Virus record (IMG/VR): IMGVR_UViG_3300048538_000042
Coordinates: 1 to 55,760 of that record
Strand: one strand, 5' to 3'
Length of the DNA stretch: 55,760 bases
Source: a virus
Position 1 is the first letter of the stretch. Each line of letters opens with the position of its first letter. The translations under genes and the position numbers were made by a program. This document shows, piece by piece, positions 23,801-32,926 of the stretch. The notes under the pieces are model-generated. The model saw nothing but the letters and a program-made list of their open reading frames with translations, ran no database searches and was not told the origin of the DNA.

Positions 23801-25483
23801 GTTTAAAGCACTTAGTCCCGCGGTGTTGTTTACAAGTTCTTGTGCCTGTTTGCGAATAACTTCAGGAGCTAACCCGCGAGTTTCATCTAATGTTCCAAGA
23901 ACGTTTGAAACTTCTTTAATCGCCTTATTGTAAAGGGGATGATTTAATGTAAACCCTTCTTTCTCAAGTCGGTTTAAAAAGGCTACAGGGTTTTCTTTCG
24001 CTTCAAAAACTCGACGTAAGTACCCTATCCCAGCCTCATCCGATTGACGTATAATTTCAAGGGCTTCTTCAGCCTTACGTCTTTTATCCGATCCCACAGG
24101 AGCGCGTTCTATTTCCAACTCTAATTGCGCGACGTTCCTGTCTATTAAATTCTGTTTAGCGTCCACCATTTTTTGAGCAGCTTTTTCTGCTTTCGCACCA
24201 TATGCTGAAGTAAACTCTTCTGGAGTAGTAAAACCCCGTAACCGTTTTTCAAGATCATTTCGTAAGGCAGTCGCTCCAGGGCGGCTACGTTTTAAAAATC
24301 TAGTAGCTTTTAAAACACTGCCTGTGGCTTCATGAAACTCGTCCATTGCTTGTATACCAGGGCGAACTAAAGAATCCTTCATATCAATAGTGTCTCTAAG
24401 CATTTGTGAGACAAAGGGATCTGCGCCTCCGTCCGGAGTAAACCATGTAACAAGTTTCTTTTTTGCAGCAGGAGCTAAAGGCTTTACCTTGGTACTAAGA
24501 GCTTTTCCAAATGAAGAGCCCATTAGATCCTGAACAACCGCGTTCTGTGCGACTTGAGTTCCTGCGTATTCGGCACTGTCTTTTACAAAGTCTGCTGTTT
24601 TTTTAGCTGTAGTGACCCCGCCACGAACTACGCCTCTTACGGGAGCCGTTCGTGCTACAGTACCAGCACCATATAATCCCAAGTCTACCCCAACGGATAA
24701 AAGAGCTTGTTCTGATGCTTTCTTTAATCGGTTTTTAAAAAAACGTTCCGCGTTGTCTCTACCCGTCAGACCAGTGTCCTCTTCCGTATATAACCAATCT
24801 AAAGGGATGGCCGCGTCCGTAAAAGGTAGAGGTATTTCTTCTATAGTGGTTGAAAGTGTAGGACGACCGTCAGGACTAAACATGAAAGTGCCAACACCTG
24901 TGGCTGCGGTAACAGGTAGACTTGAGGCAGCAAGCTGTGAGAACCGAGAAGCATTGTTTGCCGTTAAGGCTCTTCCTGTTTTTGATTTGCCATACGACTG
25001 TGCGGCACGACCAAACAAAGATTTAGCAGGTTCGACTGCTTTCCCTGCATTTGCCAATCGAGAAGCCTGACTAGCGGTTCGTAAAAAACTTACCGCAGGA
25101 ATTAACGCCGCACCTATTTCTCCTCCAACTTCCGTAACTTGACCAACAGTGTACTTAGGTTCATAGGGTTTTCCAGCGCGTTCCATAAAAGCTGAAACAT
25201 CGTTTAATGTGTCTGTATCAAAAATCGTGTCAAGAACACCCGCGCCTAGTTCCGTTATACCAGTGGCAATATTCCAAGGAACAGATACCGCAGCGCGTCC
25301 AACGTCCGCTATTTTATCAACCCCGGTTAAGACATTGTCAGCTATTCGTGAGACACGAGATTCTTTATTGGACGCATTGAACATTTCAGGAGTAAGACCT
25401 TCAAGCGGATTAGCCGAAGGTTCAACCGGAGTTTGATTGAACATTTCAGGAGTAAGACCTTCAAGCGGATCAGAGTCAGCCAT
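20900..25483 (-). CDS. Large internal virion protein (1527 residues) with terminal NPLEGLTP-MFN tags
   Basis: 1527 residues, ATG with AGGAGA 6 bases upstream. Residues about 5-40 hold two copies of PLEGLTPEMFN; near the C-terminus are two copies of NPLEGLTPDMFNQAP. The interior is helical with hydrophobic stretches (GNMSMLVSNGN, PFMKTFDKLYGG) and long charged helices, as in proteins ejected with podovirus DNA or large polyvalent proteins. No lytic transglycosylase motif was seen. Last gene of the late region. Internal-virion function is inferred from size, place and composition. Confidence 0.65.
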   Translation of the reverse strand: MADSDPLEGLTPEMFNQTPVEPSANPLEGLTPEMFNASNKESRVSRIADNVLTGVDKIADVGRAAVSVPWNIATGITELGAGVLDTIFDTDTLNDVSAFMERAGKPYEPKYTVGQVTEVGGEIGAALIPAVSFLRTASQASRLANAGKAVEPAKSLFGRAAQSYGKSKTGRALTANNASRFSQLAASSLPVTAATGVGTFMFSPDGRPTLSTTIEEIPLPFTDAAIPLDWLYTEEDTGLTGRDNAERFFKNRLKKASEQALLSVGVDLGLYGAGTVARTAPVRGVVRGGVTTAKKTADFVKDSAEYAGTQVAQNAVVQDLMGSSFGKALSTKVKPLAPAAKKKLVTWFTPDGGADPFVSQMLRDTIDMKDSLVRPGIQAMDEFHEATGSVLKATRFLKRSRPGATALRNDLEKRLRGFTTPEEFTSAYGAKAEKAAQKMVDAKQNLIDRNVAQLELEIERAPVGSDKRRKAEEALEIIRQSDEAGIGYLRRVFEAKENPVAFLNRLEKEGFTLNHPLYNKAIKEVSNVLGTLDETRGLAPEVIRKQAQELVNNTAGLSALNTPGVDVGKVLKDAIESIKEGRTKRGFLTADTPKLSIKEDFLISRKPILEESDSLREFLGEITDPEEMYTRTMSDLSESWAANEFYGKLAVDQGIAPRLTRALDLIQNGSRPHIVMMPSPEDISARNKLMVTLGNDTRTVQEALDANDPTRAALLEIRDRLGTNNIPDELKFMEDAVTVLEQRNYVPLAGLAKDEAEGFSTIFGGQFGRLQNAYVTPEMYRAMKQALNLSPLNDLAAIMQQIRSFSQRMTIVPSLPGQIRNLLGNMSMLVSNGNTHRGTNLIDNFYLLTQSLVNVDDDGLRRLAKIANQSGLMDSNAVYKTLKEYQQFGRETSKGQAVGKALDRAEDFIPFMKTFDKLYGGQDAFFKLLAFNGEYNKYSKAFAKSGFREDNPLLLGSLQDAGIFARSTRTLEDLSVLEEGAANLVKKTMPMYNMIPQALRFVDRIPVVGNFTSFASENIRNIFNIADLGMREVSFKVPLGKVDALIAQEATKGIPKDEVLRAVSEFEKAVQSNGSQRLVNTMVVVNTVPQQLTRLSMKLTGTTQEELDALESSVQPYMKGGDLMIIDNDHKGNITFVDTSYHNPWGYIRSAVRAALQSYTERGELDQGEAQKLLEGSLATFITKMAEPFASETMMTERILDVTLREGRTKTGSYVYDKNRTDEKLLGDRGSKIFLHLAEGMIPRYWLEFYEEKGGELKKGKTLKALTGEPSASGRFSLPEAEFARMLTGLTPMTHTATDAIKFDAIKYADGRNASLSAVKRIVRAGDTTREQKTQEFADLIEAYRAQQNELYVNIENARILGASTRDIIRALVEDANMSSAEANQIARGRLYVKPLSEDLVNSIERRRKENDFQSISDLPYDEMFLMVREAIDSPLATISKRKAEGTFVPSRMRDALVGTNPLEGLTPDMFNQAPNPLEGLTPDMFNQAPVTPPAPPISTPQGRVDPAILGNDPATQALAKSLGRSQ
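21018..21105. repeat. 43-bp direct repeat, 45-base period
   Basis: Bases 21018-21060 are repeated perfectly at 21063-21105. They encode the two C-terminal NPLEGLTPDMFNQAP tags of the large virion protein. Confidence 0.9.
25377..25470. repeat. 34-bp direct repeat, 60-base period
   Basis: Bases 25377-25410 and 25437-25470 are identical. They encode the two N-terminal PLEGLTPEMFN tags. Codon choice differs from the C-terminal copies. Confidence 0.9.
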
Positions 25484-25492
25484 GGTGTTCTC

Positions 25493-26746
25493 CTATCCTT
25501 GCTTCACAACATTTCCGGACAGATCTCGAACTGTGCCATCCTCGTCTATTGTTCCGACCTTAGTTGTAGTACCGTCAGGATTTACTTGGATAACATCGGT
25601 GCCTTCTGTTCGTATTGTCGCGGAAGGCGTTTGTTCGCCACCCCCATCTCGAGGCGTCTCAGCCCCACCAATAACCCCTGCGGCACGAGCATCCCTTACA
25701 AGCCCTGGAGCAGCAGCTTCTAAATCGACCAACACTTCGTCAATGCCTCTGGTTCCGCCTCCGCTATATTCTTTCCATAAGGTTATAAACGCTTTTCCGT
25801 CCGCGGTACTAAGCCATTGACCATCTTTCGAAGCATCTTTTCCTGCCGCCCTCGCCCGAGCCTGCGCAAGTGCAGCTTCCTGTGCTGCACGACGCTGTGC
25901 GGTTTCACGTTCCACGGCCAAGCCTTCTACCGCAGCTTGAGATATCCGAGCGCCTAGTGTGGGTCGTATTTCCTGCCCTGTCTGAGGGTTAACGTAGCTT
26001 CCTGAAATCGCACCCGCAAGTTTCGCACCAAAGATCGCTCTGTTTAACTGATCAATTCCCGCTTCTGCTGGAACGGCTTCGATTCCGGTGGATACCGCGG
26101 CCTTAACCAAATCTTTCTTTGTGTCCCCTGTTTGCTGATCTTCAGGAACTACATCCTTAATAATTTCCGCCGCCGCCGCTTCAGGGTTTTCTAACATCTT
26201 CGCAGGAGCCGCCATGTCCGCCCCTTTGGGCAGACCAAGTTTCGCGGGGTCCTCAGTCGTAATCGCCGTCTGACCAAACTCAAACGCTTTGTCGAATGAC
26301 ATTCCTGTGCTTTTTTCCAACTGCGACTGTAATTTAGGTGTCATGTAGTGGTTAGCAAACGCAGAGCCCCCTTCGTTAAACTTTGCCACCCCAGGTTTTT
26401 GAGCCATGGGCCGAGGAGCGGGGGCCATGGGCCGAGGAGCAGGACGAGGAGCGGGAGCCATAGGAGCAGAGCCCTGCTGTATCCCTGCGATATTAGGGAT
26501 AGGCTGAGAAGGTGGCAGCATCTGAGTCATGGGAGCGGGCATAGGCTGGGCCATAGGAGCGGGAGCTTGGGATCTAGGCAGCACAACAGGCTGACGCATT
26601 GCAACCGCCTGCATTAGTTCAGGTGAAGACGCTAAGATGCCTCCCCCCTGCGGGGGCATAGGCTGTACGCCACCCATCTGACGGAGCTTGTTTCGTGCTT
26701 CGTCAGACTTCTTTGCGAACAGCTTCCGGTTGTAAACTCCGTCCAT
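25493..26746 (-). CDS. Proline/glutamine/alanine-rich virion protein
   Basis: 417 residues. Residues about 25-120 are a low-complexity Met-Ala-Pro-Gln stretch (APRPAPRPMAPAPRPMAQ). Then come helices rich in Ala, Lys and Glu (TAQRRAAQEAALAQARARAA) and a Thr/Gly/Asp tail with short beta repeats (GTDVIQVNPDGTTTKVG). Between two probable internal proteins; likely a virion component. No named family. Confidence 0.65.
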   Translation of the reverse strand: MDGVYNRKLFAKKSDEARNKLRQMGGVQPMPPQGGGILASSPELMQAVAMRQPVVLPRSQAPAPMAQPMPAPMTQMLPPSQPIPNIAGIQQGSAPMAPAPRPAPRPMAPAPRPMAQKPGVAKFNEGGSAFANHYMTPKLQSQLEKSTGMSFDKAFEFGQTAITTEDPAKLGLPKGADMAAPAKMLENPEAAAAEIIKDVVPEDQQTGDTKKDLVKAAVSTGIEAVPAEAGIDQLNRAIFGAKLAGAISGSYVNPQTGQEIRPTLGARISQAAVEGLAVERETAQRRAAQEAALAQARARAAGKDASKDGQWLSTADGKAFITLWKEYSGGGTRGIDEVLVDLEAAAPGLVRDARAAGVIGGAETPRDGGGEQTPSATIRTEGTDVIQVNPDGTTTKVGTIDEDGTVRDLSGNVVKQG

Positions 26747-26752
26747 CTTTAC

Positions 26753-28015
26753 CTACCTATTTGTTATGGCACCAAGGCCAGAAGATCCGCCGTACATTTG
26801 CTGGTATGAATCAAGACCCATGGCAGTTCCGACTGTGCTACCAAGTACGTTTTGTTCCGGCGCTACACCCAAGGTTAATGACGAAGAAGGAGTACCTCTA
26901 GTTGCTGTGGCAAATATGTTTGCCAAAGACTCAAACCGTGTGAATGGCTCGTACATCTCTTCGATACCAGCTTGACGCTGTACATCATACTCAGACTGCA
27001 TCTGTGTTTGCTCTATACCACCTAAGTCCATCAAGCTCTTTACGTCTCGGCCTCCAAGAAGCTGTGCGAACTGCCCTAAGCCTGCTTGTGACGAGCCTAG
27101 ACCTTGGAAAACTTGTGCACCCGACTGACCACGGGACAGTTGATTTTCAAAGGCCGTTTGTGATCCTTTTAAAGCGTCTGTGTACCCTGCGGAGCGTAAC
27201 TGCGCCCCTGTTCGAGCCTTTTGCTGTTCGATGTTACGTTGAAGTTCCGACTCTGCAACAGCTTGACGAGATCCACCAAATGCTCCGGCACCCACCGCCC
27301 GAGCACGTTCACCAATCTTGTCGATGTCCCCCGCACGTTGAATTTCCGCCTGCGTTACGTCAATCACATCTTCAACAAACGGATCGTAAAAGTCTGATAC
27401 GCCCCCTGTGCGAACTTCTTTTCCCGTTACAGGATCAGTACGCGCAACTTGTTTAGTTGCGCCTGTTACAGGGTCAGTGACCGTATCATATACTATCTGA
27501 CCAAGAGGGTCATACGTTAGCGCCTGCCCCGTTACAGGATCAAAACCAGTGCCAAGAGCCGAGATCCCCGACTCATAGGTTTGTTTAGCCTCTTCCAGCA
27601 TTGGCGCATATGCACCAATTCCTTCGACACCTAATTTGAGCCCCGCCAGTTGCGTGTCCGTAAAAGGCAAAACATCAGGACGTGGAATGCCGCCAACAAC
27701 GTCTGGAATAGGCTGACCACGAGCATCAAGAACTAGATTACCGTCAGGGTCCCGACGGTAAAGAGGATTGCCTTCCTCGTCTACCCGTGGAGTTCCATAT
27801 AACGCAGACATCGAGCCTATACCCGCGGCATACGACTCCATTACAGGAACCTGTTCTCCCGTTTCAGGATCCGTTTCAAACCGAAGATTACCTTCCGAGT
27901 CTACCGCCTGACGCTCTTCCGTGCGGTACAGATTAGCCAAAAGGTCCTTTATAAACCGCTCTTGATACTCCGGTAAAAGGTTTAGCGTTTGATTGGTAAC
28001 AATTGTCTCTGCCAT
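26753..28015 (-). CDS. Structural protein, probable internal virion component
   Basis: 420 residues. N-terminal helices (LNLLPEYQERFIKDLLANLY), then Gly/Asp repeats of the type DPVTG (DPVTGATKQVARTDPVTGK), then GERARAVGAGAFGGSRQAVA and a long Gln-rich helical part. I have seen this AFGGSRQA arrangement in marine phage virion proteins. Adjacent to the 254-residue Gly/Ala protein by an overlapping start. Exact role unknown. Confidence 0.7.
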   Translation of the reverse strand: MAETIVTNQTLNLLPEYQERFIKDLLANLYRTEERQAVDSEGNLRFETDPETGEQVPVMESYAAGIGSMSALYGTPRVDEEGNPLYRRDPDGNLVLDARGQPIPDVVGGIPRPDVLPFTDTQLAGLKLGVEGIGAYAPMLEEAKQTYESGISALGTGFDPVTGQALTYDPLGQIVYDTVTDPVTGATKQVARTDPVTGKEVRTGGVSDFYDPFVEDVIDVTQAEIQRAGDIDKIGERARAVGAGAFGGSRQAVAESELQRNIEQQKARTGAQLRSAGYTDALKGSQTAFENQLSRGQSGAQVFQGLGSSQAGLGQFAQLLGGRDVKSLMDLGGIEQTQMQSEYDVQRQAGIEEMYEPFTRFESLANIFATATRGTPSSSLTLGVAPEQNVLGSTVGTAMGLDSYQQMYGGSSGLGAITNR

Positions 28016-28779
28016 TATGCTCTCCGCTCAAACTGGTTCATCATCTGGTACATCTTCGCAGCCCCCGCATTTCGATTGCCGCCTCCTGCACCTTTAACAG
28101 CATCCGCCGTCATGACAAACTCCCCGTCCGAAAGCCTAGCTTCCTGAACCCGTCCTCCGTCTTGGTAAATTGCAGCGGGTATACTATCACTTTTACCCGT
28201 GCCTGGTCCTTCAATGTAGCCACCGTTCATCATCGTGGCAATTCCACGGCGATAGTCCGGAGCAGCCGTACCTTGATAATCAGGCACTCGCTCACCCGTT
28301 GCTGCCTGTCGTTTTTGCAAAGGCGTAAGAGGCGTCGCTTTGGGCTCTCCCGCTTGAAGTAATCCTGCAAGAAGTAAGTTGTCACTTATTCCCCCAAACA
28401 GACCTTGACTAGCTTGTGCCGACGGAGCAATCCCTGATCCTGCTTTTACCCCAGTTCCGATTTTAGAAATAGCGTCCCCAATAGGAGCCGTTGCCTTCAT
28501 CACACCAGGAGCAATCTTTCCAAGAGCAGCTTGTTGTGCCGCTTGCTGCGCTGCGAACTGACCAGCTATGCCTTGCATACCCATCATGCCCGCACCTTGT
28601 GCCGCCAAACCAGACACACCGGGAAGCGAGCCAATCCCATATCCCATTACACCCGCCTTTAAAGCGTCCCCGATATCACCGCCATCGGCAACAGCACCAA
28701 TAGCGCCCCCAATAGAGGCCCCCAACGGGCCAAACGCCGCTAGACCAACCAAACCCCCGATTGCAGATACAAGGCTCAT
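28015..28779 (-). CDS. Gly/Ala-rich virion protein, possibly membrane-active
   Basis: 254 residues. The first ~70 residues are hydrophobic glycine/alanine segments (AIGGLVGLAAFGPLGASIGG) followed by Met/Gln/Ala-rich stretches. The end carries GGYIEGPGTGKSDSIPAAIY and SDGEFVMTADAVKGAG, a segment common near the C-terminus of phage internal proteins. Could help DNA cross the host membrane (inference). Confidence 0.65.
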   Translation of the reverse strand: MSLVSAIGGLVGLAAFGPLGASIGGAIGAVADGGDIGDALKAGVMGYGIGSLPGVSGLAAQGAGMMGMQGIAGQFAAQQAAQQAALGKIAPGVMKATAPIGDAISKIGTGVKAGSGIAPSAQASQGLFGGISDNLLLAGLLQAGEPKATPLTPLQKRQAATGERVPDYQGTAAPDYRRGIATMMNGGYIEGPGTGKSDSIPAAIYQDGGRVQEARLSDGEFVMTADAVKGAGGGNRNAGAAKMYQMMNQFERRA

Positions 28780-29006
28780 TATGTTTCTCCTGAAATAGCT
28801 TGAGGCGCAGTCACTGTTATGCTTGTACTACGTTTTTCAGATCCTGTCCAAGGTTGTGAACATTGAGGACAATTACCGTCAGGGTAACTTACGATCTCTG
28901 CGGGCGTATCAACTGCGTTGTCGCAGCTTACACAATGCACTGTATCAGAACTCGTCGAAGGTTTCCACTTCGAACCGTTTGCCATTGTTAAAATAGTGTC
29001 GCTCAT
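28779..29006 (-). CDS. Zinc-ribbon small protein
   Basis: 75 residues with CVSC and CPQC pairs separated by about 20 residues (VHCVSCDNAV ... GNCPQCSQPW), a clear zinc ribbon. The flanks are Thr/Ser-rich. Found among virion genes; role unknown. Confidence 0.75.
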   Translation of the reverse strand: MSDTILTMANGSKWKPSTSSDTVHCVSCDNAVDTPAEIVSYPDGNCPQCSQPWTGSEKRSTSITVTAPQAISGET

Positions 29007-29299
29007 GATGTTGTCACCGTAACTGTTCCAACCCCGCCCGTGCCAGTGGATCCGCGCACATGGGGACTGTTGCTTAGAGTTATCTTAACAAAACCGTCCT
29101 GCTGAAACAATGCCCCTGTTTCAAGACCGGAATCATCTGTCTGCAAGTCAGTCAAAGTTAACCTGGTGGCTCGTTCTTCCCCAGGGTTTTGCTGCTGCTC
29201 CATATAAACCGCGAAACTCCGCGTTAAGTTCGCGAAGTACTGCTGGTCATACTGTGCGGGTGGAACCGCGAAGAACGGAAGAATTAGGTTTCGAGACAC
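29003..29299 (-). CDS. Small tail-region protein of unknown function
   Basis: 98 residues: NLTRSFAVYMEQQQNPGEER, then a beta-rich second half ending GGVGTVTVTTS. The ending resembles that of gene 40570 (VGTVTVVTT). Coupled to the tail-hub gene (shares its stop/start). Probably a virion protein. Confidence 0.65.
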   Translation of the reverse strand: MSRNLILPFFAVPPAQYDQQYFANLTRSFAVYMEQQQNPGEERATRLTLTDLQTDDSGLETGALFQQDGFVKITLSNSPHVRGSTGTGGVGTVTVTTS

Positions 29300-31209
29300 T
29301 ATCTCCTCCCGTCAGTCCGAATATCCAGCCTTGGAGATCCCAGCCTCCAACCCACACCTGAATCGTCGGACTCTACGCGCATCGCAAAGCTACGCCCTCG
29401 CAACCGCAAATGCACTTGCTCGGTAAACTGCTCCACAGGAACAGACGCCGTCTTAGTAACCTGTTTCTCCGTAGATTGCAGATAGTTTCCACCAGGGAAG
29501 TTGCGGGTCTTGATCGTAAAGTTCGCACTCGGGCTGACTGCAGTAGATCCACGGAACGTAACATCAGGTATCATCCGCCTAATGAAAGCAAACTTGTCTC
29601 CGTCCCCAATGTCTATCTGACTGGACTCGATGTACGCCGTAAATGCAGAGCCATCGTCGTCGAAGCCCGTTTCCTGAGAGTACAAATAATTGTTGGGCCC
29701 TGCCGCAATAGGCTGGTCGAAAATACCACGATCCATCCAGAAGCTGCGGGACAATGTACCATAGTACCAAATCTGCTGCTGGTAGTTGTAAACAACGTAA
29801 CGGTTGTTTACTTGGCTAGTAGCCGAGGGGTAAAACCACCAGACCTCAGAGAACGACGTGTTGCTAGAAGCTACAATCTTCTCACGCTGGTCAAGGTTAA
29901 TATCGTCAAACACATAGTCTCGAACCGTACAAGGTAGCCGTTGTACTGTACCGCCATACGCATAGAACTCTTTCAGTCCCATCCAGTACACATTGTCCTC
30001 AACAGGAATCGCCGCAAGCGGGCCCATAGTCGTGATGTTCTCTGATACCAAGTTCACACCAAAGGTAAACGGTGGTCCTAAGTATTGCATCGCGTACAAG
30101 GACTCGTCCGTAAACACCAAGACTTGCTGGCGCGTTTCAATCGCCATGACAATCTCGGACCCAGAACCAAGGCGCAACTCACCCGCAGTATTGGTCGCTG
30201 TCGCCGCCCAATCCGTCAGAGATTCTTGGGACGAGAACCGAATAGCCAACGGATCCTGCACACCAGGCTCGCTTTCCGTATCACACCCAAAAGCAATAAT
30301 ATGTCGATCACGGTCAGAAACCAAAACCTGCTTGGCAATGGTTGGCGTCGAATTAGCCCCCGACAAAGAATCAAGGCTCACGGCCCGAGAACTTGGGCCC
30401 AAGGTTTTGTCCCAGTAGTAGATCCCGCCGTTGCGTACATTTACGAGCAAGTCTTCGCCAAAGTTGTCATGTGTCCAAACGCGAAGTGTAGAGGTAATAA
30501 TAGGCGTGGAAGCGGCAGAGCCCCACGTTCCTCGGCCCCAGAAACCTACACCCCAACCCGCGCCAAAAGTGGATGTATCTAAACCTATGTTAATCTGATA
30601 CGCGCCGACAACCGCCGCGCCACCATTCCCTGTATCAGAGCCGTTCGCAGGAACAAGCGTTGGAGCAAGTTGCCCATCTACTGTAATGTCTGCAATGGTA
30701 GTGCCCGCGGTTCGAGCAGAAATAGTGTATGTGTTAGAGGTCAGTATGCCAGTAATATTATACTCTTGGTTCAATACCCCTGCGGTTATGGTCCCACCAA
30801 GACTAGCCGCGCCGCTAAAGGTCACAAAGTCTCCGGACACCGATCCGTGGTTTGCATCTGTTACGGTAATCGTTGATGACCCGTTGGTGGCGGCAAAGGT
30901 TACATCTCCCGCAGCGGTCGTAGCGCGAATTGGAGTTATGTCGGCAAAAGAACCACCGTCTTGATTTAGGTAATACTTGAGGCTCGTACCAATACCGATG
31001 TAACGACTGTTATCTAAAGCCACCCAAGGGTGCATCGCCCTGGCAGTTCCAAGGTACGAGAACCCCGAAAACTTCTCCCACCCACCAATCTTCTCGGGCA
31101 TACCGAAACGAAACCGTACCTTGTCCACATCAAACCAACCGCCCTCGTTCGTGTAGGACGTTGTTTCTCTATTAACACCAGGCTTGAACTGTAGTTTGGT
31201 AAGCGGCAT
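29299..31209 (-). CDS. Tail hub / P22 gp10-like stabilisation protein
   Basis: 636 residues. The start LQFKPGVNRETTSYTNEGGW followed by WFDVDKVRFRFGMPEKIGGW is the hallmark of the P22 gp10-like (packaged DNA stabilisation / tail hub) family in marine podoviruses. The body is beta-rich with repeated blades (DDSGVGWRLGSPRLDIR at the end), consistent with a beta-propeller. It would close the portal-tail channel after DNA entry. Confidence 0.75.
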   Translation of the reverse strand: MPLTKLQFKPGVNRETTSYTNEGGWFDVDKVRFRFGMPEKIGGWEKFSGFSYLGTARAMHPWVALDNSRYIGIGTSLKYYLNQDGGSFADITPIRATTAAGDVTFAATNGSSTITVTDANHGSVSGDFVTFSGAASLGGTITAGVLNQEYNITGILTSNTYTISARTAGTTIADITVDGQLAPTLVPANGSDTGNGGAAVVGAYQINIGLDTSTFGAGWGVGFWGRGTWGSAASTPIITSTLRVWTHDNFGEDLLVNVRNGGIYYWDKTLGPSSRAVSLDSLSGANSTPTIAKQVLVSDRDRHIIAFGCDTESEPGVQDPLAIRFSSQESLTDWAATATNTAGELRLGSGSEIVMAIETRQQVLVFTDESLYAMQYLGPPFTFGVNLVSENITTMGPLAAIPVEDNVYWMGLKEFYAYGGTVQRLPCTVRDYVFDDINLDQREKIVASSNTSFSEVWWFYPSATSQVNNRYVVYNYQQQIWYYGTLSRSFWMDRGIFDQPIAAGPNNYLYSQETGFDDDGSAFTAYIESSQIDIGDGDKFAFIRRMIPDVTFRGSTAVSPSANFTIKTRNFPGGNYLQSTEKQVTKTASVPVEQFTEQVHLRLRGRSFAMRVESDDSGVGWRLGSPRLDIRTDGRR

Positions 31210-31219
31210 GTAACATATC

Positions 31220-31567
31220 CTATGCGTTTAAAGCGTCAAGATCATCCCAAACACGTTGAGCATGTGCAGCCGCGTCAAAGGCAACAGTTGCATCAGGATC
31301 ATCTGGGTCTGGATCTGTCCAGCTATTTGCTGATGCTTGCGCTGCCAGATACGTTTGCAAGTTTGCCTTAGATGTGACCTCTTCAATCGCACCAGAGACG
31401 TCTGCGCCATCTGCGGAAATACCAATCATAATCCAATCTTGCGGTGACGCAGTGCTGGGGTCAGCAACCGAGTACATGCCGCCAGTTGATTGCGGAACAC
31501 CAAACTTTAGCCACGTTGGAATGGTGCCGTTTGCTTCAAGCCGATACTTTACAACTTTATGAGCCAT
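31220..31567 (-). CDS. Small tail-associated protein
   Basis: 115 residues: VVKYRLEANGTIPTWLKFGV, then DWIMIGISADGADVSGAIEE and an acidic Asp/Pro segment (TDPDPDDPDATVAF). Downstream of tail-fibre genes. No recognised family; may be a fibre-associated or chaperone-like protein. Confidence 0.65.
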   Translation of the reverse strand: MAHKVVKYRLEANGTIPTWLKFGVPQSTGGMYSVADPSTASPQDWIMIGISADGADVSGAIEEVTSKANLQTYLAAQASANSWTDPDPDDPDATVAFDAAAHAQRVWDDLDALNA

Positions 31568-32408
31568 CAGTTTGATCCTCTATCTGCGGGGTATTCGTTA
31601 AAGATGTTTCGTCGAGTATAGCAAACCCACGGCTCTCTGCAAAGGCGCTTGGACAATGCGCCCATTTGTCAGCGCAAGCCTCTAACCACTGCACGGTGTG
31701 GTGATGCTCTGGCGCTTTGCCTTCTTTGATAAGCTCGTTTTCCCAGTTGAGATATGACATAACCTCTAGCTGCGCTTGTGCTGCGTTGATGCCAAGATCG
31801 AACAGGTAAATCATATTGCCTTCGTCGATCACACCATTGCGTGGACGGGCAGAGTTTAGAGCCTGCTTCATGCAAGTCATTATGTGGTATTTGACTTCCT
31901 CAAGCTCATAATCAGCCTCTGACAACTCATCCTTGCCGATCTTCTTCATCAGGTTGTCATACTGATTGGTAAAGAAGTTTAGCTTGCGAACAGCCGCCTC
32001 AACATAGCCACGAGATGATGCAGCGTTAGCCTCTTTCTCGTTAATCTTTATCTCAAGCATTTCGCGCTCAAGATCGTCAGCCTCATTCTCTAGCTTGCGC
32101 TCCAGCTTCTTGAGCTTGACTTCTTCCTTCTTCATACGGAAGTAGCCTTCCTGCAAGGCAGACTTGGTTTTCTCAATCTCAGCAAGCGTATGCTTCACAG
32201 AACGAATAGGCGTAATTGCTGTAACGTCTAGCGTTACGCTCATCATCTGAGAGTGCGACTTGTAAAAGTTACTAGACGCCTGTGCGATTGCAGGGGCCTT
32301 CTCTTGGATATTAGACAGCATCGACTTATACTCAGGCTTCGCAGATGGAAGCTGAATGTTAAGGTCTACCGTGGCTAATGCCGTTTCTTTCACTGTATCT
32401 TTAGGCAT
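31557..32408 (-). CDS. Coiled-coil protein of the tail-fibre region
   Basis: 283 residues. A long coiled coil spans about residues 78-150 (KTKSALQEGYFRMKKEEVKL, KLERKLENEADDLEREMLEI). The C-terminal half has HHHTVQWLEACADKWAHCPS. No signal peptide. TAATG coupling to the tail-assembly chaperone gene upstream. Role unknown. Confidence 0.7.
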   Translation of the reverse strand: MPKDTVKETALATVDLNIQLPSAKPEYKSMLSNIQEKAPAIAQASSNFYKSHSQMMSVTLDVTAITPIRSVKHTLAEIEKTKSALQEGYFRMKKEEVKLKKLERKLENEADDLEREMLEIKINEKEANAASSRGYVEAAVRKLNFFTNQYDNLMKKIGKDELSEADYELEEVKYHIMTCMKQALNSARPRNGVIDEGNMIYLFDLGINAAQAQLEVMSYLNWENELIKEGKAPEHHHTVQWLEACADKWAHCPSAFAESRGFAILDETSLTNTPQIEDQTDGS

Positions 32409-32926
32409 TATTCGGGCTTCTCTGGAAGCGTGTGAGTATGAGGCCAGCCAGAGGCACTTGGCAAGTTACGAAGTGCTTGGCGATATGTTGCCCACTCTGC
32501 TTTCTTCTCCGTAGATAATGCGCTGTCAGGTATCTGAGTCCAATCACATTCAGCAAGAAGCGATGTTCTCGTAGACCTTGCGCTTGCGGCGGTGTCTGCA
32601 TCGACACGAGCGCGGTATGCTGTAGTTTGAGCATTAACTGTTTGCACTTCGCCATCATCGTCAGTGTATTCGGTAAATACAGGGCCAACAGAATTAACTG
32701 TGTACCAAACCCCATCATCTCCCTTTGCAACGCCCGATTCATACGAATATTCATACGGTGCAGTCGGCTTTGCGGGAGCGCCAATCAATACAGGGTCAGC
32801 ACCAAGCTGATCCAAGCGTTCCTTACTTATGCCAGCCGTAAGAACTGGACGAACCTTCTTGTTGCGAGTGCGAAAAGTCGTTTCAGTGACTACTTCGCCT
32901 GTTTCTCTTATGCGAATTTTTGCCAT
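32408..32926 (-). CDS. Tail-fibre assembly chaperone-like protein
   Basis: 172 residues. The second half, ECDWTQIPDSALSTEKKAEW then ATYRQALRNLPS, is the classic helical unit of phage tail-assembly chaperone proteins (Phage_tail_APC-like). The first half has a short beta unit with R-rich strands. Placed directly after a tail-fibre gene, it should help fold or attach that fibre. Confidence 0.8.
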   Translation of the reverse strand: MAKIRIRETGEVVTETTFRTRNKKVRPVLTAGISKERLDQLGADPVLIGAPAKPTAPYEYSYESGVAKGDDGVWYTVNSVGPVFTEYTDDDGEVQTVNAQTTAYRARVDADTAASARSTRTSLLAECDWTQIPDSALSTEKKAEWATYRQALRNLPSASGWPHTHTLPEKPE

